From positions 1 to 30,186 of IMG/VR virus record IMGVR_UViG_3300017951_000072: a stretch of 30,186 bases of DNA; one strand, written 5' to 3'. Source of the stretch: a virus. Shown piece after piece: positions 23,801-30,186 of this stretch. Numbering within the stretch: the first letter of the stretch is position 1; every line of letters starts with the position of its first letter. The notes beneath the pieces are model-generated. The model did no database searches and had not been told where the DNA came from. It worked only from the letters and a program-made list of their open reading frames with translations. Both the position numbers and the translations under genes were made by a program.

Positions 23801-24935
23801 CTCTGCCGCCTCCGAGAGCTGCGCCAGCAGCAGCACCAAGCACCGGCGCTCCAGTAACCCGCGATATCAGGATCGTAGCAATGAGGCTGGGAGCGCTTTC
23901 GAGGATGGTCTCGGCTAGAAACAGTCCGCCGTTCACGGGGTCGGTAGCAAACGCATCCAAAGTCCCTACAACAGTGTTGGGTGCAGCCGACAACGTCTCA
24001 TCAACAAATCGCTGACTTCCTACATTTCTTTCCAAACCTTCGGAGCGAGCAATGAGCTCCTCTGCAGAAAAATACGCCTCAGCTGCCCGCGATAGAGCTG
24101 CGTTGCGATCCTCTTCAGTCAGGCCCTGTACCCGCTCATATTGCATCCGCGCAGTAGCGATCAGCGAGGTGCGAGTAGATGCAGGATAGTTCTCCATTGC
24201 GGCCCAGCCGCCATAGGGCTCTGCCAAGCGCTCGAGGATTTCTTCTTCGGTTCTCCCTATATCTAGGGCGATGCCCAGTTCTAATGACGACTGTAGGGAG
24301 GGAAACGCAGCTTGTGTTTGCAGAACGCCACGAGTGATCGCTCGACCGATCAACGTGTCTTCCAATTTGTCGCCTAGCTCTACGACACTGAGCGCAGCGT
24401 CACCTACGGCATTCACTTCGTTGAATGCCTGCTCTGCAACAGCAAGGCTCTCGCTGTCGTCCTTTAGGTCTGCGTATGCTGAGCCCTGAGTGGCCAACCG
24501 GCGCAAGCCGCTGTTCTGCTCCAGCAGTCTGCGGTATCGGGAAGCAGAAGCCTGCTTCTCTCGCTCCATGTAAGTTTGAGCCGCCAACGGCATTGGCAGG
24601 TTCATCTCTCTGGATATGCGGCGTACTTCAGCAACGACGGCGGGGCTCACGCCTTCGGCTAGCAGGCTGTCTGCAGACGCTACGCCGGATGCGGCTTGCA
24701 CAGCAACCGAGGGGTCTAAGGCGTCTGGGGCTTCAGTGGCAGGCGGCTGCGGAGTAGCTTGATTGTTCAGCACCCGCTCCAAAGCGTCGTCAAATGGAGA
24801 CGGTGGCGGCGTCGTTCCAGTGAGCATGCTGGTGGTGGCCGGAGTAACCGCAGTATCAGGCGCAAGCTCGGGTTGCTCCTGTCGCTGTAGAACCCGATCT
24901 AGTGCACTGGAAAAATCGGTTACTTGATCCGCCAT
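14826..24935 (-). CDS. Giant 3369-residue ejection-type virion protein with methyltransferase, ADP-ribosyltransferase and zincin domains
   Basis: It occupies the T7 gp16 position. The N-terminus (1-60) has a duplicated FSSALDRVLQRQ/FDDALERVLNNQ motif. Residues about 330-500 are hydrophobic helices, and about 735-780 is a TAAQPQ tandem repeat. Residues about 970-1250 are a domain common to phage polyvalent proteins (DRTAAAALYRGIEGAVLDIA, ATHMMVLMGDQN). A class I SAM methyltransferase-like region follows, LDYGAGLGLGSD (Asp1511). Next is an ADP-ribosyltransferase-like region, VVYHGTTADITAFDP (1722-1726 YHGTT), then a zincin HEVGH (1939-1943). Long basic coiled-coil regions and a C-terminal membrane-prone stretch (about 3195-3215) end in GLPTNWASKPISYAASV. 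It is probably ejected with the DNA and may modify host targets. The ATG is 3 bases after the previous stop with a weak AAGG. Confidence 0.85.
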   Translation of the reverse strand: MADQVTDFSSALDRVLQRQEQPELAPDTAVTPATTSMLTGTTPPPSPFDDALERVLNNQATPQPPATEAPDALDPSVAVQAASGVASADSLLAEGVSPAVVAEVRRISREMNLPMPLAAQTYMEREKQASASRYRRLLEQNSGLRRLATQGSAYADLKDDSESLAVAEQAFNEVNAVGDAALSVVELGDKLEDTLIGRAITRGVLQTQAAFPSLQSSLELGIALDIGRTEEEILERLAEPYGGWAAMENYPASTRTSLIATARMQYERVQGLTEEDRNAALSRAAEAYFSAEELIARSEGLERNVGSQRFVDETLSAAPNTVVGTLDAFATDPVNGGLFLAETILESAPSLIATILISRVTGAPVLGAAAGAALGGGREYVLSADQFLSERGYTVSSVEEAAAILQNAELMQEAADFGLARAIPIAIFDGLAGALSGVRMGSTALGDVAAQTTVQAASGALGEAAAQLSSEGEITSVRDITIEALAELPTALIEVPAAAGRTFGTDRLPPELADILADGSLETALDQAVAAEEALATARAAVEETATFTRDPEAVRELLEASGDKEVSIPAEEVNRLYQEGLLSDEDIAHLNVEDEMTQQGELSGDVATTASRVLTLQGDAFSTISEHVRVNPSEPTPAEARANLAAREENVQRLQGVLDRAQAAASEVNTLADVIAAEIRANTPLTKGQSRAAARLLAERYAARAALFEDGVTAQELYEQDQVTFDRGEAPLQQTIAPAETAAQPQVSEETAAQPQAPADTAAQPQAPAETAAQPQVPAEIATAINEAITQAEVGMPVTLPATPEVTQAVQALGIQIDEDGVVAAEDVPQLASAMQALEAAVTPAPAGTAFEQAAVADSTPEQDAQIEDDVDAGASLEAQEAEIVARVEAAGGEVLNFDQLDTLVSDDLVPTLSAGDLVGMKIFPTIADRTAAAALYRGIEGAVLDIAVPLLGGPLFPLRMSNWVNDVVWANRGAAVKGAKENKLAEGATHMMVLMGDQNMHISNTTVVYAYLQTFFAKMASDNPPDVKGITEYLQNWQADAAPSGPKTEIVRRQVREFPGFDNKRELLDYTHRISFETRKKLMQLFATKEIEGMGGPPVQRILDETREQALTGLNWGDGVLIVELDRGAGGGSFVDLGTEGTTAHPDFPLGMRGKVVGRLETPLNWRTLWSSWLEENQGKDNPRRAFELARPIVEVTPALASELADAASAGIQTPLHARLVASLIGDEMRRSGVAKNKGGIGPQDYLNEAATAGAAPIRSDAKELKAAIKAGDVQLARVGDARVFYGAERVDGVLRLTSLINNERGTEGLGETVAILDAIRSGVTEAVADADSMVYDLLLDLGFTTTEVSGLLRLEGGLNENAINDYFRRGPAGLLDGRAASDGSQFADAIGRSSGEGAEGASAARRIADAGAPSPDGADALSSRAVRIAEAISGLSDAALDNLGITDRDRANAAELTGATRTALQQAGQTIRGQEGSATTQVATTGGSYRKAVKLAEQLRPDLTSVLDYGAGLGLGSDAMRDETEAQVDSYEPFPERWKGETPPTYTDSADINQTYDAVVSLNVLNVLEPELRAQVAQDIISKLAPNGVAVIGTRKFKGDVAQAKNAEQGQEQGSLWIIRNGQRVYQKGFDGNELVEYLQTLVPEGYTVERGRGVAASTAIVRAPSTLEARQEGAVPAQGPTTFEQPATQTPQNSTPEFRQWFSGSQIVDATGNPLVVYHGTTADITAFDPARGGSATGATDAKEAFFFAASSDVANTYAAAVDPYSQSPLTRTLERITRGLYSRFNEAILKTLGMPSARTQGENVLPVVLSVKNPLEIDLLGAGYNEGVFNDAIQQAKDEGYDGVIFRNVDDQGFVGGAGVTDVYAVFQPNQIKSVFNARPTQAAGLLEQRVRGPQTKAQGQVGAPRGSYTLPTKDDPRNLITLTANSDPSTFVHEVGHMFLFQALKDIADSRITPEGKAQLEAQIAATRSWFEANAEQAFSDLKSLARATTKRAAASPDNAELQLRASRLNAAVGRASKRGGAEYMRQVAQAFMDPEAVGYDEAAEVVYHELWARGFEKYIGTGSAPSAELRTVFAKFAKYIANVYKSLLRLNVTVSPEMSDVFDRLLATEEAIAQERRGALYQLSPEVLDGATPAEANELRRLASEAEEQARTEMADKVENSLTKEARDQRRRRRKELTVQLTDEVAQEPIYAAINLVKHGTLPYGTKTGTGKIDRAELEAVFGKDIVKKMPSGLVSGRTRPDNAIPLSDLATLAGFPDIYSLVEALTNPTPPSQSAEVKRRVDNAMRTEFGDDFDAEALRNQALETAQNDKFQQLQQLQLRILRRLATQTMARVATRQAEQLGAPAAQEDTAAGEAARAEQAAATTPAEGIQASLARIRADVQRTANIGQRRAQSAAKRRVAQLRRGMDVEAINEAAARYVSGLKIKDASPERYRRAASRLTAKIETAIAGRQYAEAASLMEQRALNLAVAKQAAVMQSKIDTQRKRWRNVTRRSDKRLAQSYSIDWVNGIRVLLEPFGMALKSPRNFDPAQALADLQAVEPTLFKDIQLMFAKYSSRGPLAQQASPRAPYKDLTLQEATELLDTADTMLANARDSHGILVNGRRVEFASIADAVSANIAKRRDVQKRARKAERGRGSRKFRTTRRQLSAFKASLRRVELWARDFDNGNPRGPLTQYLVRPVLKAVDAYTVARKGPQEALAALLRDHTDLLAPSPIKADELDGYVFQTKGELIMALLHTGNSSNKRKLLLGGATDVATGKKYIWGELDAANELDTTRWDTFIDRLISEGTITKADMDLVQGIWDIFEQTKKPAQAAHKQMYGYNFAEIVADPVVLPFGTYRGGYAPAITDSMMNPDGSRFEAEEVMSQQSNAAMFPNAERGFTQSRVEYNQPLDLDITRIPAHFDRVMKFAYLGPAVRQAARLATNKQFRAAVSEGSPDALDVAVIPWLQRTVQQRVTTPPSNNGWSGVSRFAAAVDRRVGLHIMAANIVNAAQQVTGFSVAAARIPARHLTAAATRWRVNNQSARDYIVAQSPFMADRLTGGMNEASTTLENILSERDLLTKAQNAAMRYGYFAQQIAQNLVDPTVWLAAERHGTEVVYPEAYAEALERTGDEAAADAAARAEVIEYADSVVRDTQAPLRPSDVSGIEASSPLARLFLKFYSYFNAMGNLLVTEKNIAMNSEMGWAGRYGRSFYAYLMIVAVPSIVAESIAQLARTGFDDLDDDDERDQLAFELLIGSQVKTLAAMVPFAGSIVSTTYGIAVTDQVYDDRISLSAGIGVTESTLQNTIRLIYAAADPSQDIETKRALKTTIDAMGLILGLPTNWASKPISYAASVMEGDSRPEGLVDLVQGALSGRDGTEW
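22596..22725 (-). repeat. 30-bp tandem repeat inside the giant gene
   Basis: CCTGCGGCTGCG recurs every 30 bases at 22604, 22634, 22664 and 22694, with a fifth decayed unit. It encodes TAAQPQ-type decapeptides (residues about 735-780). It is probably a flexible Pro/Gln linker between the N-terminal helical part and the first globular domain. Recombination between copies would change the linker length without altering the frame. Confidence 0.85.
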
Positions 24936-24938
24936 AGC

Positions 24939-26672
24939 TTAGTTACCTTGTGTTCTTTGTTGTTCTTCATACACCTGACGAATTAGCTCCGGTGTCGGGT
25001 CCAAACCTTTGGTTGCGACGTTATTGTAAATTATTCTAACCGCTGAGGGTGGAACACCCTCGACATAATTGAGCTCAACAGTGCCGCTCAAGATCTTCCA
25101 GAGAGGCTCATTCCACTTACCCCAAACCGCACCCTCCATATAAGGCGTCGACGTGTTTAGGACGTCTGCGTAAGCCTGCATATCTTTGGCAGTCCAGCTC
25201 TCACCCCTATCCAATCTACGTTGTTTTTCTCTTTCCATCAGGAGATAAATTTCGTTTCGATTGGCAACATCGCGAGGCCTTGCGCCCGATCCGGAACGGA
25301 TACCCATCGCGGTGATCACGCTATCGAGGGTTGTTTGCTCAGTCCTAATACCCGTCCACTCATAATCTTGACCAGTATTAAGCGCATTACGAGCAGCGCG
25401 TTGAGCGTTTAGAATAGTCTGCCATTGGGCGTCGTTTAATTTAGGGGCGGCGCTGATCAAATCGTATTCCGCCAGCTCTTCCGCAGAAAGTAGCTGTAGA
25501 TTGCGGAACAGTGTGGTGTCGCCGACCACGGGTGCACCACTGTTCAGGGTCTCGAGATCGGATCGCTCTGATGCATTAAACTCAGCCAGCTGAACGGCGG
25601 TAAAATCATCAAAAAGCGTGCCATTGATTGCAGAGGCTCTAGCGTCTTCGTACAGCTGTTCACGGCGCTGCGCTTCAAACGCGGCTTGGGAAGCAAAGCG
25701 GCGTTCAATCTCAGCGACCAAATCTCTCTCTGTGTCGCCATCCAGCGCCATACTGCGCGCCAAATCTACGGCGGCCTCGAAGTCATCTGGATGCCGCTGT
25801 AGAATGTCGGTAGCCCCATTGATCACCACATCGATCTGCTCTCCGTATTGCACTACGCGCGTCAACAGATCGTCGTCTTCAAGGGTAACTGCGCCGGACT
25901 CGACGGCTTTCTCGTAGAGCTCTCTTCCTAGCTTTTCTTCGCCTTGACCTACTGCACGCATGATCGCGATGCGGTGGAACTGATCGCGAGCATCGGTCAT
26001 GGCCTCCTCAATCAAGCGCTCCCGCTCTTCGGTGTCCGTCATACCGGCAGTCTCAAAGACTATTCGGTTGAGGGAGGCTTGCATAAACCGTTCTTCAGCG
26101 GCCTCCATAGCTTCAGGAGACGCCCACGCGGTTTCAGCTGCGCGTTTGGCAGCCTCCTCCGCTTCTCTGCGCAGGCGGGCGTTGTATGCTTCCCGCTGTT
26201 GGAACTCGTACTTAGCTGCCTGATCGAGGAGGGTTTCGCGACGGGCCTGAGCAAACTCTTGAGCAGCGAGCCGACCGCTCCTAGACAGTCCGCTAAGGCG
26301 TTCGTTGTATTGTGTTAGGTGCTCATCAAATTGCGTCTCAACGCGCTCCGTAAGGCCGAATGCGTCACGCTCTTTTAAAGCAAAGGCACCGCCTGTGCCG
26401 TCACCTTCACCCGTCGGGTTTTCGCCATAAAGTAAACTGCGCTCCCAGTCGCCCACGCCATTCTGTAGCTCGAGTAATAGCTGCTCGTCATTCTGGTTCC
26501 GCAGGTAATCAGCAAACTCTATCCCCCGCTCACCGAGCATCTGCATCATTCGGGAGTTAAAGGTGGTGTCCGGTAAAGACAGGTCTTGGTACGGCGTCGA
26601 GGCTGGCTGCGCCTGAACGCCGCCGAGAGCTTGGGCCCCTTGAGTGGCTGGAGTAGGAATACGAATAGCCAT
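24939..26672 (-). CDS. Helical internal virion protein (T7 gp15 position)
   Basis: A 577-residue protein, almost wholly helical, with long charged stretches (QREAYNARLRREAEEAAKRA, FERFASQAAFEAQRREQLYE-like). It has no recognisable catalytic motif. It lies between the gp14-like and giant proteins, the place of gp15 in T7, whose product forms the core and trans-envelope channel. The N-terminus is Gln/Pro/Ala-rich (TPATQGAQALGGVQAQPAST), which may be flexible. The stop is three bases before the giant start. The upstream TAA is part of its AAGGA ribosome-binding site. Its 3' end is somewhat AT-richer than its 5' end. The internal-virion role is inferred from position and composition. Confidence 0.8.
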   Translation of the reverse strand: MAIRIPTPATQGAQALGGVQAQPASTPYQDLSLPDTTFNSRMMQMLGERGIEFADYLRNQNDEQLLLELQNGVGDWERSLLYGENPTGEGDGTGGAFALKERDAFGLTERVETQFDEHLTQYNERLSGLSRSGRLAAQEFAQARRETLLDQAAKYEFQQREAYNARLRREAEEAAKRAAETAWASPEAMEAAEERFMQASLNRIVFETAGMTDTEERERLIEEAMTDARDQFHRIAIMRAVGQGEEKLGRELYEKAVESGAVTLEDDDLLTRVVQYGEQIDVVINGATDILQRHPDDFEAAVDLARSMALDGDTERDLVAEIERRFASQAAFEAQRREQLYEDARASAINGTLFDDFTAVQLAEFNASERSDLETLNSGAPVVGDTTLFRNLQLLSAEELAEYDLISAAPKLNDAQWQTILNAQRAARNALNTGQDYEWTGIRTEQTTLDSVITAMGIRSGSGARPRDVANRNEIYLLMEREKQRRLDRGESWTAKDMQAYADVLNTSTPYMEGAVWGKWNEPLWKILSGTVELNYVEGVPPSAVRIIYNNVATKGLDPTPELIRQVYEEQQRTQGN

Positions 26673-26684
26673 GAGATATAGTCC

Positions 26685-27251
26685 TTAATCGAACAGGTCC
26701 GCGGGGCGCGCACGCGGTCGAATGTAGCTAGGCCCACCAAAGACAGGACCGCTTGGTGGTAAGGCGTCGTAGATCGACCGTGCTCCAGAGAGCCCAGCAA
26801 CGGCCCCAGCAAGCAGTGGATTGATGGAGCGAGCCTGCAGGTCCAGTAGCCCTGCTTGAGCTTCAAACTGCGTCCCCTCAATACGGGCACGGCGTGCTTC
26901 CCTGTCGATGTTGTTTTTCAAAGTCATAATGTCAAACTGTCCAGCGGCCCGAAGGTCGCCAAGCAGTTTTCCTGTGGTGGTCTCTCCGCCTGTTTCCAAG
27001 GCTATACCGCTGCCGCCAATGGCAGCTCGCGCAGCACCCATAGTCTGCTCGACTTTCGTGAGCTGCATCTCCCTAGCGACCTCACCCCTCTGGATGATGT
27101 CAGCCTCGTTCTGGGCGGCGATGGCGGCGTTGTTCTTAGCAACCGCGGCGTTGTACTCGGCCTGCGCTTTTTGGGCGTTGGCCTGTTGGACCGCACCGAG
27201 CGTAGAGACTGCCGTGGAGGCCATCGCCAGTACCGTTGCACTGATACACAT
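26685..27251 (-). CDS. Internal virion protein, T7 gp14-like
   Basis: A 188-residue protein. An N-terminal segment (MCISATVLAMASTAVSTLGA) could enter a membrane. Then comes an alanine/glutamine-rich helix (QQANAQKAQAEYNAAVAKNN) and a charged helix with a Gly-rich turn (GGSGIALETGGETTTGKLLG). This is the usual form of gp14-type proteins, which are ejected first and insert in the host outer membrane. The C-terminus ends in GGPSYIRPRARPADLFD. The ATG shares one base with the preceding stop (TAATG). The next gene begins 13 bases later. Confidence 0.85.
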   Translation of the reverse strand: MCISATVLAMASTAVSTLGAVQQANAQKAQAEYNAAVAKNNAAIAAQNEADIIQRGEVAREMQLTKVEQTMGAARAAIGGSGIALETGGETTTGKLLGDLRAAGQFDIMTLKNNIDREARRARIEGTQFEAQAGLLDLQARSINPLLAGAVAGLSGARSIYDALPPSGPVFGGPSYIRPRARPADLFD

Positions 27252-27700
27252 TATGCAGCCTCCTTCTTATGAACCGTGCCTGCGCTCTCGTAACCCATGC
27301 GCTGCAATACGCTACTGACCGTCTGGTTGTCGACGCCAGCATACACGACTGGGCGCAGTACGTCAGCCTTGTTTTCATTTGCCCATTTCTCGAAGGCGCG
27401 CAGCAAAGATACGCCGGCCCGCGACCCGCGAGCTGCTTCGCGCACATAGAAGGCGTGATCCACAGCGACCTGCACATCAACCCACAGGTCTTGCACGATC
27501 TCGCCAAGGAACGCGCCCACCAGCTCGCCCTCGATCTCGTACCCAATCGACAGGGCCTCCGGCACCTCGATCAGGCGACCGATGATGTAAGAGACACGCG
27601 CCTCGTCCATCGGGTAATCAGCGTAGACGCCGGTGCGATGCATCTCTCGAGCGAGCTCGATCAGCTGCGGGATGTCAGTATCGGTCAGGGCTCTAAGCAT
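27251..27700 (-). CDS. GNAT-family acetyltransferase
   Basis: A 149-residue protein with a GNAT fold: LTDTDIPQLIELAREMH at the start, beta strands ELVGAFLGEIV and DHAFYVREAA, then the acetyl-CoA loop RGSRAG (91-96), helix VSLLRAFEKWANE, and the final VSSVLQRMGYESAGTVH. In T7-like marine phages a GNAT gene often sits in this structural cluster. Its substrate is unknown but could be a virion or host protein, or a host small molecule. It overlaps by one base the tail-tube gene before it and the gp14-like gene after it (TAATG at both), so it is made with the virion proteins. Confidence 0.87.
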   Translation of the reverse strand: MLRALTDTDIPQLIELAREMHRTGVYADYPMDEARVSYIIGRLIEVPEALSIGYEIEGELVGAFLGEIVQDLWVDVQVAVDHAFYVREAARGSRAGVSLLRAFEKWANENKADVLRPVVYAGVDNQTVSSVLQRMGYESAGTVHKKEAA

Positions 27701-30186
27701 TAGTTGCCACCCACCGATATGTCAGGCGTAATGGATAGCACCGTCAGCGGCAGCGGCGACCGCTGCTCAAGCACGACGCGCTTCTCTTTGCTCCAGTCTG
27801 CCTTCAGCGTGACGTTGATGTCCTCGGTCACCATAGGCAGCGGCTGGCCATACGCAGCCGGCAGCCCGAACTTTGCTTCTCGCATCTGGTCCGTTGAGGG
27901 TCCGGTCCACAGCCCCATGCTGCGCTCTACCTGCACTGTTAGGCGGCTGATGTTCATCGTGCGCTTGTCGACGGTATTGGCGCTGCCGTAAGTGGAAATC
28001 GGCAGCGTGACCATCTGGCAGGTGTAAGGCAGGCCGACGTGGATGCGGCTTGCTGGAGCGCTGAGAGTAACGGAGCCGGAGCTCACCACAAGTCCAGTCT
28101 CCGCATAACCGTTAGCGGCGGCCACCACCTCTGCGCCCTCAAGGTGGGACAGACCGGACACGGTGGTGACCGCCTTTCTGGCAACGCCGCCGGAAGAGTA
28201 AGCAGCGAAACCAGAACCGTCATACCCCGAACCGTTCAGATAAAGCTCGAAGGTGTTTCCTGTACGGTTTGCCACCGTAAAGCCAGTGCCGGTGTAATCG
28301 TCAGAAGCGATTTCTTGGCGGGTGTTTTTGTCGGAGACCTCGAGCACATCGGAGATGTCAACCGTGTCACCATTCTGAAGGGCATGCCCAGTTGCCGTGA
28401 CAACAACGGGATTGGCGGCAGTCATATTTTCGATGGTGATCGGGACATCGAGGGAGAGCCCAGCATCGACGCAGAACGCATCCTGAAGGTCGGTGAAGTC
28501 GCGCTCATCTAGGCGCTCGACAAATTGCTTGACGGTGCCGTTGATGTTGCGCTCGATGACGAAATACGGAACGTCGCGACTTCCTTCGCGCACCACTGCA
28601 ACGCTCTTAAACTTGCCCAGCGTTGTAGCGCGGGTCCAAGCGTACACCTCTTGCTCGTTCTGGTAGGTCAACACGAGGGCGACGCCGTCGTCCCTGATCA
28701 GCCAAAGCAGCGCGTACGGCGACGGAGCAAAGCCCCAGTCAACAATCGTCTGGCCATCGAGCAGGTGGCGAGCAAGCACGGTGAGATCACGGCCTGAGAA
28801 GTTGTCCCGAGAAAACTGGTAAGACAGCTCTCGGATAAAGTTCCCGTGCGCCATGTACAGCGCGAGATCGCCAACGACGATGGGCCGAAGCGCTGTCGAC
28901 CCGTAGAAACTTTGCGGCTTGATGTTAATGGTTGACGGGGTGAACGGGCTGTCGCCCGCACCCTTCACTCGGAACTCCGATACGCTGGTCATCATCACCA
29001 GATCGCTCAACGGAATGAGGCTGCGGATTTCATTAACTTCTCTGGCTGCTAGCGACCCGACGATTGCGTCGTCATCCTTTACTGGGCTGGATGCTCCGAA
29101 ATTATAAAACGCACCCGTCTGGCTTATCCAAAAGCGGTTGGGATAAGCGATTGAATTGGCGTAGACCTGACGCTGCTGAAAAAACCCAGTAGTGCTTGGC
29201 CAGTAGTTATCGCCCTCTTCAAATGGGTTTACAAAGGACGGCGGGGAGACGGTAAAGTCTGCTGCAATAAAGTCGTCGTTAAAGTTGAGGCCAGCAGTGC
29301 GCCCAATGAGACCATACGCATCGTCGTTAAAAGATCGATAGACGTTATAAGATGCTGCTCCCGCTACCTCAGACCACTCGATGGTGTGGTCCCAAGAAAG
29401 AGCTTCGGCGGTAACGTCCCATGTACGCGCTGCATATGTAAAGCCACCAGAAGTGTAAGTACCGTAACCTGTACTATCCACGGGGGAACGGTCAGTGCGG
29501 TATAGTTTAACAGTGTTTGGGTCTACGACTGAAACGATAAAGCGTCGATTATTCAGCTCCGTCATACCGCCGACGCCGGTTATGTATATCTCATCCCCAT
29601 CAACAAGTCTGTGCTGTACTGTAGTGTCGAGGACGGCGGGATTGGCTTTGCTTATAGCATTGATAGGGACTGGCCCGATAAACAGGCCTGCTTGGCTCTC
29701 TTCTCCAGTTGCGGCGCTGACTGCTGTGACTTTGTAGCGGACTGGTCCGCTGCTTACGCGCCATATCCCACCTGAAACATACGCGGGCTCAGAGCTGGTG
29801 TCTGAGCCTTCTAGTCGAAATGTGTCTGCGCTCAGCGGGGTAACGCTGTAAACATTACCGTTGAGGTTTGATGGGCCAATGATAACCGTAATAAATACGC
29901 GCGCACCAGCGGGGAGGCCGTGGTTCGCCGACGTAACTACGGCGGGATCGGACAAGGTTACATCGGTGATCACACCGCCTTGTTGAAAGTTTACAGTCAC
30001 GTTGAGGTCAGATGGAGCAGCGATGCTGGGCGCAAACGTGATCTCGGTCAGGGTCCAGTTGGTGTCGCTAATCCGCACGAGCTCTCGAGGTGCGTAGTCT
30101 GGGTGGACGATGGTCATCACGTCACCGCTCTGGGCGAAGTCCAGATCAAACAAATCGGCCTCTGCATATGGCGTCGCGATCTCGTA
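27700..30186 (-). CDS. Tail tube protein B, T7 gp12-like (5' end cut by the window)
   Basis: At least 828 residues. The frame stays open to the window edge, so the start is outside. The visible first residues, YEIATPYAEADLFDLDFAQS then GDVMTIVHPDYAPRELVRIS, are the hallmark of T7 gp12-type tail nozzle proteins. Later parts hold repeated beta modules (NPVVVTATGHALQNGDTVDI, VTSANHGLPAGARVFITV and VLDTTVQHRLVDGDEIYITG). These modules are common in phages of this type and similar to each other. The C-terminal third includes VGDLALYMAHGNFIRELSYQ, a recurrent gp12 motif. It forms the tail tip with the gp11-like protein, which should lie just outside the window. The TTG at 30153 is not the start. 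Confidence 0.92.
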   Translation of the reverse strand, partial: YEIATPYAEADLFDLDFAQSGDVMTIVHPDYAPRELVRISDTNWTLTEITFAPSIAAPSDLNVTVNFQQGGVITDVTLSDPAVVTSANHGLPAGARVFITVIIGPSNLNGNVYSVTPLSADTFRLEGSDTSSEPAYVSGGIWRVSSGPVRYKVTAVSAATGEESQAGLFIGPVPINAISKANPAVLDTTVQHRLVDGDEIYITGVGGMTELNNRRFIVSVVDPNTVKLYRTDRSPVDSTGYGTYTSGGFTYAARTWDVTAEALSWDHTIEWSEVAGAASYNVYRSFNDDAYGLIGRTAGLNFNDDFIAADFTVSPPSFVNPFEEGDNYWPSTTGFFQQRQVYANSIAYPNRFWISQTGAFYNFGASSPVKDDDAIVGSLAAREVNEIRSLIPLSDLVMMTSVSEFRVKGAGDSPFTPSTINIKPQSFYGSTALRPIVVGDLALYMAHGNFIRELSYQFSRDNFSGRDLTVLARHLLDGQTIVDWGFAPSPYALLWLIRDDGVALVLTYQNEQEVYAWTRATTLGKFKSVAVVREGSRDVPYFVIERNINGTVKQFVERLDERDFTDLQDAFCVDAGLSLDVPITIENMTAANPVVVTATGHALQNGDTVDISDVLEVSDKNTRQEIASDDYTGTGFTVANRTGNTFELYLNGSGYDGSGFAAYSSGGVARKAVTTVSGLSHLEGAEVVAAANGYAETGLVVSSGSVTLSAPASRIHVGLPYTCQMVTLPISTYGSANTVDKRTMNISRLTVQVERSMGLWTGPSTDQMREAKFGLPAAYGQPLPMVTEDINVTLKADWSKEKRVVLEQRSPLPLTVLSITPDISVGGN

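Noticed and set aside
14826-24935. Giant protein as an N4-type virion RNA polymerase (similar size)
   Set aside because: I do not see the single-subunit RNA polymerase motifs. The recognisable parts are methyltransferase-, ADP-ribosyltransferase- and zincin-like, and gene order is that of T7, not N4.

Overview
The window looks like part of a lytic, podovirus-type phage genome, probably one infecting a marine or freshwater alphaproteobacterium. The host is inferred only from high GC, codon use and gene content. No integrase, CI-like repressor, portal, capsid, terminase or phage RNA polymerase lies in the window, so it covers only part of the genome.

Layout: the window has two opposed arms. 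The plus arm (about 96-9599) carries early and replication genes. It holds a run of small unknown proteins, a SleB-type cell-wall hydrolase, a winged-helix-like and a coiled-coil protein, then the replication block: SNF2/DEAD-type helicase, coiled-coil protein, Cas4-like PD-(D/E)XK nuclease, a possible ssDNA-binding protein, and a family A DNA polymerase with a proofreading domain. It ends with a DUF6011-like protein, an unknown, a DUF6378-like protein and a small ribbon-helix-helix-like protein. The minus arm (30186 down to 9596) is the late operon and follows the T7 order: tail tube B (gp12-like, cut by the window edge), GNAT acetyltransferase, gp14-like, gp15-like and giant gp16-position ejection proteins, then the gp17-like tail fibre. 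Two AT-rich unknown genes, two membrane proteins, a Cys/His endolysin with a C-terminal membrane anchor, a short basic protein and a nested spanin-like pair follow. The two arms meet tail to tail with stop codons that overlap by two bases.

The most striking regulatory feature is a repeated promoter-operator on the plus arm. A perfect palindrome (GATGCTGATCAGCATC or its 12-bp core) fills the 17-bp spacer between a TTGACA-like -35 and a TATATG-like -10. Three near-identical copies sit just ahead of the genes starting at 152, 1063 and 8383. A divergent fourth copy lies ahead of the helicase. A dimeric factor bound there would block host sigma-70 RNA polymerase, so these genes probably form a regulon switched by one protein. 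Most early genes also share a ribosome-binding leader (CACACCACAGGAGA), and two are preceded by identical C(UUCG)G hairpins.

The second notable item is the 3369-residue virion protein. It combines a class I methyltransferase-like domain, an ADP-ribosyltransferase-like domain and a zincin (HEVGH) with long helical and membrane-prone regions. This matches the 'polyvalent protein' idea: a protein ejected with the DNA that may act on host targets. The tail fibre ends in a collar-type domain with exactly seven HxH motifs, reminiscent of the metal-binding needle of T4 gp37.
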